Source: Chara braunii (taxonomy: Eukaryota > Streptophyta > Charophyceae > Charales > Characeae). From it: DNA of 37,338 nt. The stretch spans positions 86,301-123,638 of the forward strand of contig BFEA01000903.1 in assembly GCA_003427395.1 (NCBI GenBank), written 5' to 3'. The position numbers and the translations under genes were made by a program. A model generated the notes under the pieces. The model saw nothing but the letters and a program-made list of their open reading frames with translations, did not search any database and had not been told where the DNA came from. Below are positions 28,946 to 37,338 of the stretch, piece by piece (positions within the stretch are counted from its first letter, which is position 1; each line of letters starts with the position of its first letter).

Positions 28946-30256
28946 CTATGGCTGGCGCTTGCCTCGGGCGATGTGCACCGTGTTGGCACCGTTGGGACCG
29001 AGTTCGACTACGCGGAAACAACCAGAAAACTTGGGAGCGAGTTTACGGTCGCGTGCACATTTGCGTACTTGCACCAGGTCCCCTAACTTATATTGGTGCT
29101 GTGGGCCCGCATTTCCATTCCGAGCTTCGTAGCTACGGACTTGTTTACCGTGGGCTAGTTTGGTCATTTTCTGTCTCTTCCGGGCCAATTTGGGCACGAC
29201 CCTCTCCATTAAATCGGCATACCTTTTGGCCTTGGCTTTAAGGGCGGCACGCGTGTCTCTACCCCCTGCGTCAACAATTTCCGAGTGGCCCCGGTAATCG
29301 ATACATGGGAGGCTATTGGTTCGAAGCTGGAAGGGGGTAAACCCCGTGGATTCATGGGGGGTGGCCCGGTGAATTCCGACAGTCTGATACCCGATCTAGG
29401 GCCAGGGACGCGTGTCATTCGCCGCTAGATTTCTTCGAAGGGCAGTTTTAATCATTCGATTGGCATTTTCGGCCAACCCGTTGGACTGGGAAACGTGGGG
29501 TGCCATATGTCGAAGCGTGACGCCTCTTCGTGCGAGTAATTCCTCTACCTCACCTTTGAACTCGGACCCATTGTCGGTTAGAATTTCTTCCGTATCTAGG
29601 TGGGTATAGAGAAACCGATCGATGTATGTGGCTATTTCTGCGGCCTTTCGGGTTCTACATGGGTAGACTTCGATATACTTGGAGAAATGATCGATTAATA
29701 CGAAGAGGATGGAGTATTCGCAACGGTTGGGGACAGGTGGCACGTCTATGTCAGTCTTATCCATACTGACCCGCTGAAAGGGCCGTTCTACCTCCGTCGG
29801 AACTATCGTATTCGGCCCTCGAAGGGGCGCTCGGTCGACAGCACAGACTAGACAGTTAGCGACCACGTGCTTCACATCATCGTGGATATTCGACCAGAAC
29901 CATCGGTTCTGATCGATAGTTGCCTCGGTGACACGTATCGCAAAATGAGCGGCTTGTTCCTCGTGTGCGAACCTAGTCCAGTCATATCTTTGAAAAGGAT
30001 GGGGAACCGTCAACCATAGTCCCGATCCGTCAGTTTTACGTTTTTCTAGGTGAACGTTGATCCATCGGTAATCCCGAGATCTCTCGGTAGCCCGACGTCT
30101 GTTGTGCCTAGTGAGATGATCCAAGGGTAACCCAGCCAGCTTAGCCAATAGGATTTTATCCGTCCAGACCTCCGCCCGTCGGTATTTTTCGTCGTATTCA
30201 GGGCCGTCCGCACGGGCAGCCTCGAATCGAACCTCTGTAGGCAGTTTGTCCGTCCT
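28946..30256 (-). pseudogene. int: Integrase, one in-frame TAG
   Basis: Inserts element cDNA into the host chromosome. Part one (29396-30148) has the zinc-binding HHCC region (H-x5-H, then CLVC 30 residues later), then the DDE core: Asp in SMDKTDID, LTDNGSEF, and Glu in QSNGLAENANR, with exactly 35 residues from the second Asp to the Glu, so the triad is intact. A TAG at 29396-29398 interrupts the frame after RPWP. It continues in the same frame through ATPHESTGFTPFQLRTN, MERVVPKLARKRQ and a C-terminal GDLVQVRKCARDRKL...FSGCFRVVELGPNGA fold, ending at 28946. No chromodomain follows. The stretch 30149-30256 is the in-frame linker after the PHD-like finger. Confidence 0.88.
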
Positions 30257-30418
30257 ACACAGAGGGCATTTCCATTCCCGATTACTTGTTCGATATCGAA
30301 CACATGCACCGTGTGCACGATTGAATCACATGGCGCAGTTTACCCACTCAACGAATCCAGTCTCAAAGGGATGGCAATTCACCCCATATACCCGTGTAAT
30401 ACACGTACAAAAATAGCA
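30257..30418 (-). other. PHD-like zinc finger between RNase H and integrase, mutated
   Basis: In the pol frame the sequence reads CYFC, then 23 residues later NCAM-stop-FNRAHGAC and EWKCPLC. The spacing C-x2-C ... C-x2-[stop]-x4-H-x2-C ... W-x-C-x2-C is that of a PHD finger, with the TGA at 30326-30328 falling exactly on one zinc-ligand Cys. PHD fingers read histone tails, so in a retrotransposon this could serve the targeting role that chromodomains serve in other gypsy elements. That role is inference. The stretch between RNase H and the first CxxC looks degraded. Confidence 0.5.
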
Positions 30419-30589
30419 AAATTTATCGAGAAGGGTGGCGAAGAAAGCCGACGAGGCGAGAGGGCCGGAGTCAGCAGGGGAAGAAGGGGTTGCGGAGACA
30501 GGTGGAGTAACCATGATGATAGAGGAGGAGAAAGAGAGTGAGCAGGGCTGAAGAGACATGTCACTCACTCCTTCGACAGAATTTCCACT

Positions 30590-32158
30590 CGCCCATCTCC
30601 CGATCATGCCCGAGTAATCCTTAGACTTCTTCAGGGCTAATAGTGGCTCATGATCGGTAACCAGTGTGAATTTCCGCCCGTACAGATAGGCTCGAAAGTG
30701 GCTGATCCTCCACAGAGCTGCATAGCATTCCCCTGTCGGGGCGGCGTAATTACGCTTGCAAGCAGGCACCGACTTAGACGCGTACTCCACCACGCATTCG
30801 AGTCCGTCGGGTCCCACCTAGGCCAAGATCGCTGAGATTGCCTCCGGCTGCTAGTCTGTGATGAGGACAAAAGGCTTCGCAAGATCCGGCCTTATAAGGA
30901 CCGGAGCCGAAATAAGGGCTGCCTTGAGTTTCGAGAACGCCTGGTCACACTCCGGCGTCTAGATCAACGGCTGATCCTTTTTCAGCAGATTCGTGAGGGG
31001 ACCCGCAATAGCCGCGAAGCCCTTGATAAACCTTCGGTAGTACTAGGCCAGACCCAAAAAGACGCGAACTTGAGTGATAGTCGTGGGCACAGGTGCGTCT
31101 CTCACGGCTGCCAGCTTTTGCGGTTCTGGTCTGAGTCCCTGGTCCGTCACCACGTGTCCTAGGAAGGAAATGGTGGTGAGAAAGAACTGACATTTCTCGA
31201 GCGCCACCTTGAAACCAACATCTCTCAAAGCGTGCAGCGTCCACTTGATGTGCTGCACGTGTCCCTCGTAGGAACTTGAATACACCAGAATATCATCCAT
31301 GTACACGATCACGCAATAATTGATAATGCTCTGGGCCAACCGTGTCTTCCGCACGAAGTTCAGGAAGGCCATATTCATGGCTCGCTGGAAGGTTGCAGGA
31401 GCATTGCAGATGCCCATCGGACACCGGACCCATTGCCAGGTTCCCTCGAACAGCACAAACGCCATTTTTGGACGATCCTCCTCTCGAACAAGAAGGTGAT
31501 TAAACCCATGCCGAACATCAAACTTACTGAAAAATCGAGCACTCCCAATTGCATCCAACAACTCATTAATCCAGGGAAGGGGATACACATCTTTGATCGT
31601 GATATCATTCAGCTTTCGATAATCGATGCATATGCGAATCCCTCCGGCCTTTTTGGGTACTATTACCACAGGAAACGACCAAGGTCCTATTGCGGGTTCG
31701 ATCCATCCATTAGCTTCAAATTCCTTGATCCGCTGAAACGCGGACGCCCGTTGGGCTGGCGAGTATCGATAAGGAACGCAGCTAATGGGTGGGTGATCCC
31801 CCGTTAGGATGGCATGCTCGATCACATTAGACAGACCAATATCATTATCGCGCACACTCAATACCTCCACGTACCCATTCAAGACGTTAATTAGCGATCG
31901 CCGGAATTCGAGGGGAACGTGATCGGGCAGAGTGACGGTTGGTTGATCGGGTATTCCAAGAGGCATATCGATCCAATCCGCAGGCTGATCCCGTCGGTTG
32001 TGGACGCTAGAGAAAATAGAGCTGCTAGTGCGGACAGAAAACACAGTCGCGATCATCTGGGATTCAGCGGGGCTCATCATCTCTGTTTCTTTAGCTTCAA
32101 CATCGGTTTCCGAATCAGACGAGGTTCCTTCTACTGTTAGTCCCGTTAGATCCACCAT
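30590..32158 (-). pseudogene. pol: Reverse transcriptase and RNase H, several in-frame TAG
   Basis: Copies element RNA into DNA. The uninterrupted part 31043-32158 (371 residues) has RT motifs VVIVPKKAGGIRICIDYRKLN, FFSKFDVRHGFNHLLV (first catalytic Asp at residue 214), FVLFEGTWQWVRCPMGICNAPATFQ, YMDDILVYS (residues 286-289) and FLGHVVT. The frame then continues through TAG 31043 (FLGLA-stop-YYRRFI), TAG 30959 (QPLI-stop-TPECDQAF), TAG 30851 (LITD-stop-QPEAI) and TAG 30818 (ILA-stop-VGPDG). RNase H follows with EYASKS, TGECYAALW and TLVTDHEPLLAL, ending at GRWA (about 30590). All active-site residues I can place are present, so inactivation is by stops only. Confidence 0.9.
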
Positions 32159-32161
32159 TTC

Positions 32162-33225
32162 CTACATTAGATCGGGCACATAATCGACAGGAGCTCCGGC
32201 TTCTTGTTTAATCAGAGCAATGGTCGCTCCTGTCGTAAGCAGTGATTTTGGAGGGTTAACAGAAACATCTAGATATTGTTTCGCCTGTTGATAGCGTGCT
32301 CGAAGGGAAAGTGTTCCTTCGTACAAGGTGCGAGGGGGTTCCAAATCGTCTGCCAGGTCAGATATTTGCAAAATGGGTTCTTCGAGAAAGGTCGAAGAGC
32401 TGACCTGGGTTTCCATAGGCGCGAGCGTGCTGTCTTCCAGATGGAAGGTTCGGGCGGCTCTGGGGATCATGCGAAACTCCTCGGGGGTTTCGTGCTCGAA
32501 AAGGTCGACCAAGTGTTTCCATTCGCTCTCACTAGGCATCTCTTCCTCGCACTCCTGCTCCTCAAATCCACTAATGTCATCCGTGGATGAAGACTCCTCG
32601 TGATCGGGACCTTGAATCATCCCTATCCGAGGGGATTCCTCTTTACTGCCCGGGTTGAAATCCGCAACTGAACCGTCTGAGGCTTTCCTCCGGTTTGCGT
32701 GAGCACCAATTGTTTGGAATTGAAATGCAGGCGGGCACCTACCGCCATTGCCCAAGGCAGTCCCAACAATACCGAATATGAGTGCACATCTATGACTAAG
32801 GCGTTAACGAGGACGTGTACTCGTCCAACTTTCACGGCCACATTCTTGATGACTCCTACAATATTCATTGCTTCCTCGTCGGCAGAGACGTATTGTTCCT
32901 TGCCAGATTGAGGGAGAATCGAATTGAGTGGTCCTGTTCTCTTCAGGGTGTCTAATGAAATGGCGACCGCAGAGGAGCCGGTATCGATGAGGGCGTTAAA
33001 AGGTTTGCCCCATACCTCGCAATCATATTCAACACTTTTCCACAGCACTGGTCGAGCTCTCACGAAGTGATCTTTCTCTGCTAACGAAATGGCAGCTACT
33101 CGCGCTGCTTCGGGTTCACCTTTTCGGGTTCGGGCGACGCAACTTCCTTTGCTCCTTCTTCCTTTTTCTTTTTCAGCATCCGTTGTATGCGCTGGTACGT
33201 AAAACGCTTTTGATTCTTCTGACAT
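32162..33225 (-). pseudogene. pro: Aspartic protease and linker to RT, frameshifted
   Basis: The frame 32623-33225 contains the retroviral-type protease: FNALIDTGSSAVAIS (active-site Asp-Thr-Gly at about residues 81-83) and, about 75 residues later, the hydrophobic block VHSYSVLLGLPWA. A frameshift in about 32655-32715 moves coding into the frame of 32162-32755. That frame is a Glu/Ser-rich linker (DFNPGSKEESPRIG, EEQECEEEMPSESEW) running to TAG 32162-32164, directly followed by the RT frame in the same phase. Confidence 0.8.
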
Positions 33226-34726
33226 TGTTGCAGCAGTCTGTCATTCGCTGCTTCGGATATAGTGAGCAAGTGCCCCCCGGAACTGGAATACGAATGTCCA
33301 AGCGTTCTTAGGACGTCGATTTCGCCCGTCCGAAACTGCGGTCCGGGGTTAGATTCGCGTTCGACCCATTCAAGATCGTCCTGAGCTGGTCGGATTGCTC
33401 CGATCATTTCGGCGAGATGAAGGTATTCCAGCGGATCGACCACGTCAGCAGCGTCGGAGGAAGAAATTCCCGAGGTCGATGCAACTGTCATGGAGGGGGA
33501 AGGGAACTCAGGGGTGTATGCGATGATCTCCTCGCTTCGGGCCGTATCCATTAATGCGGCCACTCGTCCTTGATTCAGAGCTACGGGGGTTGTAGCAGGT
33601 GGGGGTTGATTTCGTTTCGGCTGCGGGCAGTCCCGGGCGAAATGCCCGGGCTGTTTGCAATTGAAACGCTCGATTTTCCCAGCCAGATTGGCTGTGTGAG
33701 GGAACTGCTGTGCATGTCCGGGTGCAGGCGGAGCAGGCAAAAGTGGGAACGATGCAGGGGCGGGTCGAGCAGGAGCCGGGTTGGCTTAACTAATCTGTTC
33801 AGTATCTGTTCCATTCGATCCATGTGAGCCGCCTGCATCTGGACCAGGTTGCTCATCCATTCTGATTGTTTGGTGGTAGCTGTATGAATCATCTGTGCTA
33901 GATGCATGTTTGTTATGGCTATTGGGGAAGAATCTTGGGAGCTTCTGGGTTTAACCGTAGCTACCTGTTGATTTATTGAGGGGAGCTGAGGAGGGGAGGA
34001 AAGGATTGACGGAATATCGGAGGCAGCCCCTGCGGGTAGGTCATGATCAGGCTGAGGGTAGAATCGTTCCACCGCTCGCAACCATGATCGTCTTTTCACC
34101 GTGACATCTTGGATCGTGTCCATAATGTCTTCGTCTCCCTGACTGATATATTTCTTGGTATCCGCCCGGTTCAACTCAAGTGCCTTAGCGATGATAGCGG
34201 ATAGTTGGTGCGTTTTAGGGGGAACCTTTTTCTACAACTTACCTTTTAACGTCGGACTTCGAAGATGATCGATGAACAAATATCGGGCGGACTTTTCATC
34301 GTGCCCGGATTTGTCCAACGTGGTTTGAAATCGGTCCACGAAGTCGGGTGGGAAAGATGAACGCTTCGCGGCGGTTGTGTCACCAGAGGCCACGAAGTGG
34401 GAGAAAGTGGTTAATGAAGAGCAATTCCCCTGGTCCTTGCGGTCGAGTCTTGAGCACGTACCAGGCGACATCTTCGCTAACTGTGTCAAATCTAGCCAAG
34501 AAGGCTTGCTTAAAGGTGTTCCAGTCTACCCACGTGTGTTTCCTAAACCAATCATGCGCCGTGTTGCAAAGCAGCAAAATGAGGACGCGGGGGAGATCTC
34601 CCGCGCCATACCCTTGAGCTTCGACGGCTTCCAACCAAGCTTCAGGGTCAGTGTGATTAGGAAAGAAGGGAAATGGGGCAGGACTACTAACAATTACCTG
34701 GGGGGTGCTACATTTCCGTCTGCCAT
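33096..34726 (-). pseudogene. gag: gag with mutated zinc knuckle, multiply frameshifted
   Basis: The probable start Met is at 34726 (MADGNVAPP), with the frame lost in a six-G run on + (34700-34705; one base short relative to the downstream frame). The capsid-like part 34380-34634 reads EAVEAQGYGAGDLPRVLILLLCNTAHDWF and W.TFKQAFLARFD, typical of the retrotransposon gag domain. It continues in another frame (FVDRFQTTLDKSGHDEKSARYLFIDHL), past TAG 34232, to 33790 (NRADTKKYISQGDED, HMDRMEQILNRL). After a further shift near 33760 a knuckle region follows: FNCKQPGHFARDC, where the expected first Cys is Arg (codon 33666-33668, CGT). The end (33096) overlaps the protease frame, with another shift near 33115. 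Confidence 0.82.
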
Positions 34727-34850
34727 TGGCATAGCTGGTATAGCTGCACCAGATCTAGATCTGGTCACCGGACGATCTCGACAAGAGGGTCGAAGATTTC
34801 TTCTATCTCTCGCCAGCTCGACTTACTATCATCAGAACCGACACATGTCG

Positions 34851-34863
34851 GCTCTGATACCAA
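34851..34863 (-). other. Primer-binding site (initiator tRNA-Met type)
   Basis: On - it reads TTGGTATCAGAGC, the standard plant LTR-retrotransposon site complementary to the initiator tRNA-Met 3' end, immediately after the LTR end TGTGAGG. This fixes the element's orientation and its 5' LTR edge. The LTR does not end in the canonical CA. Confidence 0.9.
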
Positions 34864-37338
34864 CCTCACACCCTGTGCTGCCTTTCGTTCGGAGTGCTAA
34901 AGGTGCGGAATGAAGGCCCAGGAAAAACAGCAAGATGGGGTGTGCCAAGGATTTTTGGAAAATTGAGTGTGGGGACACAGACATAACTGAAATCCCCCGT
35001 GTTGGCCTGATGAAGTAAGTCAGTTGCTTTCGCGCGTCGCGGAATGCGTGCGCGGGTACGACGCGAAAAAAGAGAAATTCAAATTCAATCCAAAAAGTAT
35101 TGTCGAGCTTCCCACCGCGCTACAGATCTTCGTTTAGAGCGGAAGGGCTTCGGCACACTCCGCGTATTCCATTTCTGTGTCAAGTCCCGACGTCGCTCGT
35201 TGGTCAGTTCCGAGTCTGACGTGGATGGTCTCAGACGCGTGGCTCTTTCCTTGTGCTCGTCCTCACTCCGTATCCGGTAGTGGAAGCCCTTTGATTCATA
35301 GCGGTCGAAATGCTGGCACTCAGTCCACAGGGTTCGAGGCCAATGGGGCGCCACTGCCGTCCACGGAATGATGATCAGCTCGTTCAATGGCAACGACACT
35401 GAGTAAGGTGGAAAGTGTGTATCGATGATGACAAAACCCGCATCCACGAACCCGGAACAACGATTTTCAGGAGGAAAGTAATATTGTCCGCCGATGCGTG
35501 CTACAGCTTCCCGTACGTCCCATTCGCATACACGTGTCCTTTCCTCGTTGGAGGGGAAGGGGCGCGTCGACAAGGGAGATACGGAAGGCTGGCGCCCGAC
35601 CGAGGGACGAACGTTAGTCCACATGTCAATTAACCAGACGGAGTTTACGGGAATACTCGAGACGTCATCAAAAAGCACAAAAAAAAATAATTAGTGCCTT
35701 TCTTCCTTCAGACACGAGAGAGGCAACTTAAGAAACCCGTACAATCATGCATGAGTCGGGTTGGAGTTCCGAGGGATCAACCCGCGACTCAGTTTCAGCA
35801 GACTTGACCAACAAGAGCACGAGACGCCTAGTTTCTTCGAGGCTGCCTCACCGACTATCGGTTAGTGTCGTGCAGCATAAGGCAAATGACATGCGCAGTG
35901 CAGTTGGAACCACAGATCTAAACACTCTTGCATTCTCGAACAAAATCCCATCGAGCGCTGAGTCTAATCAACACAAAAAAAAAACAAGCAACCTCCATAC
36001 ATACATCCACTGTGGAAGGTGTGAAAATGACAAGGATACACAGGTTAGAAATCAACGGAGGGATTTGTACACACACATCCACCGTTCACAAGACAAGGGG
36101 GATCAAACCATTGGCATCTGGGGATTACCTAGGAAACTAATGGAAGAGTTCCGGACGAAGTTCTTCCATGCGAGGACTCTCGCGAGTGCGCCTCTGTCCA
36201 GAAGAGGGACAAGCCATCAATGCATCATCATTCAAGTCAGAGAGAGAGGGAGGGAGAGGGGTGGGAGGGATAGTCAAGGAAAGCTGAGACAAAAGACACT
36301 AGCATCCGACACGAGAGCATTCAGCTTCAAAGCCATGAACTCACACCCGAAAAATGATCCGCAATGAAGGCACATTCGCCGTAGAATTCCAATATGGCCC
36401 CAGGTCAATCATCCACTCAACTCCAATCACACATNCTCATTCCTGCACCGANGATCCCGGCNGTCGCGTGCTAATTTCCACCACTGCGATCGTCACCCCG
36501 CTGACGTAGGNTCGACTCGGCTCGCCTGGATCCCACAGTCCGTCGTGGCGATCAAGCNCGCAATNGGCCAGACTANAGTCAGCNNGACAGGACTTTTCGA
36601 CTCGCATCAAACACACCACCTAGCCACTGCTTCCCGNAAGCTGGCTTGCGANTGGAAAACGTAAGAGAGCTTTGCNGCCGNGCTTGCGGAATTTATAGTT
36701 GCGAGAAGGAGGATAAGGGAGGGAGAANGCAGGGGGAGAGTCGGGGTGTAAGAGAANAAGCAGGAGGANAAGACTTAGCGGGGAGCGCNCTGNGGAAGCC
36801 ATGTTGATCCTTCAGAGCCCAATGGTCGGCCAATCAGATTCGTCGCGCAATAGGAGGTTCCTCTTACTCAACGCGTCTGATTGGTGGGCCGGGGTGATNG
36901 GAGGATCAACCGGGCTTCGTGAGCCAAGGTCGATGAGCGGGAAGAGACGAAGCGCGAAAAGCAGCGCGAGACGGGTCCAAGATTCAGACGATCAAGAAAG
37001 GGAAGCAGGCGCGCAAAAAGCAGAGAGAGGGAAAAACAGTTGCGATAGGAGAAGGAGAAGAGGGGGAAGGGAGAGGGGAGAGTAGGGGGGGGGGGATGGC
37101 GCAGGAAATAAGGAGGAGGATGCTCGTATGCGCGGTGACGACAGCAAGAGAAAAAGGCACCGAAACGGTTACAGCTTGCCTAGATCCTACACCAATTCCA
37201 AAAAGTGAAATCACCATATCCGCGCGCGAAAGTCGACGTGGGAAAAATTCCTAGAGTTTTCTCCGACGTGACCAATAACATTCATGCAAAATTCCTAGAT
37301 CGTACACCAAGTCCTAGAGTTACAGCTTGCCTAGATCC
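34864..37338 (-). repeat. 5' LTR (right copy), truncated by window end
   Basis: Homologous to 23634-26098 at offset 11230. The segment 35710-36934 is identical to 24480-25704 and shares its 18 N positions, plus one extra N at 36899. The copies diverge again afterwards (G runs near 37085, a segment of about 29 bp missing after 37246). The last 50 bp repeat words found earlier in the LTR (GTTACAGCTTGCCTAGATCC at 37168 and again at the window end), a local duplication. Confidence 0.85.
35085..35678 (-). CDS. LTR-encoded 197-residue ORF (right LTR copy)
   Basis: The allele of the left-copy ORF at the same place in the 5' LTR, same length, no indels. It reads RTLWTEC where the left reads RTLCTEC, and FPSNEERTRVCEWDV where the left has FPYNEERTCVRKWDV. 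The right copy looks closer to a consensus at several places (Trp in RTLWTEC, LPLNELIIIPW). Lying just upstream of the primer-binding site, a transcript starting further upstream in the LTR would contain it as a leader ORF. Function unknown. Confidence 0.55.
   Translation of the reverse strand: MLFDDVSSIPVNSVWLIDMWTNVRPSVGRQPSVSPLSTRPFPSNEERTRVCEWDVREAVARIGGQYYFPPENRCSGFVDAGFVIIDTHFPPYSVSLPLNELIIIPWTAVAPHWPRTLWTECQHFDRYESKGFHYRIRSEDEHKERATRLRPSTSDSELTNERRRDLTQKWNTRSVPKPFRSKRRSVARWEARQYFLD

Larger units (their letters stand above)
23634..37338 (-). mobile_element. Large Ty3/gypsy-type LTR retrotransposon with accessory ORFs
   Basis: The element reads right to left: 5' LTR (34864 to beyond the window), primer-binding site 34851-34863, gag, protease, RT, RNase H, PHD-like finger, integrase, three post-pol ORFs, 3' LTR (left copy from 23634). 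RT before integrase in gene order, a DTG protease and a YMDD RT mark the Ty3/gypsy class. Gag and pol carry many in-frame stops (mostly TAG) and frameshifts, so this copy is inactive. The left end sits exactly where the LINE coding frame stops, consistent with insertion into the LINE. The target-site duplication cannot be tested because the right end lies outside the window. Confidence 0.85.

Overview
This window is eukaryotic repeat-rich DNA. Every recognisable protein-coding stretch belongs to a transposable element, mostly a broken one, and I found no convincing host gene. It has long microsatellites, a tRNA-like SINE, a LINE, LTR retrotransposons with plant-type primer-binding sites (complementary to the initiator tRNA-Met 3' end), assembly gaps and scattered N bases. 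Several protein families (the LINE ORF1/ORF2 type, the small ORFs behind the gypsy pol gene, the DUF7869-like transposase, an RPI-type reverse transcriptase) resemble, from memory, elements of the charophyte alga Chara. The best guess is therefore a Chara-like streptophyte alga; this is recall and inference, not a search result.

Layout. Bases 1-3600 hold microsatellites, short tandem duplications, a 38-bp foldback, a tRNA-derived SINE and a 186-bp tandem duplication. Bases 3600-13070 are AT-rich and look empty at first, but contain two very decayed element genes: a Penelope-like/RPI-type reverse transcriptase on + (about 7190-8705) whose catalytic Asp-Asp now reads Asn-Asn, and a DUF7869-like transposase-related gene on - (about 13070-10483). 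Bases 13198-15109 are the 5' end of a - strand gypsy-like element (gag, 17-bp minisatellite leader, primer-binding site, probable LTR). Bases 15509-16391 are a dense microsatellite cluster with a 14-N gap.

Bases about 17280-23633 are a + strand LINE (ORF1 with a zinc knuckle; ORF2 with endonuclease and reverse transcriptase). It is broken by stops and a frameshift, interrupted by a 445-bp foldback element, and cut at its 3' end by the next element. Bases 23634-37338 are a large - strand Ty3/gypsy-type retrotransposon: unusually long LTRs (at least about 2.5 kb), gag, protease, RT, RNase H, a PHD-like zinc finger, integrase, three further ORFs downstream of pol, and a 197-codon sense ORF inside each LTR. 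The 5' LTR runs off the right edge of the window.

The two LTR copies differ by about 5% near their gag-proximal ends. Across a central block of about 1.2 kb they are identical, including 18 N bases at the same relative positions, which points to an assembly artefact. The gene order suggests nested insertion: foldback element into LINE, and gypsy element into the LINE 3' end.
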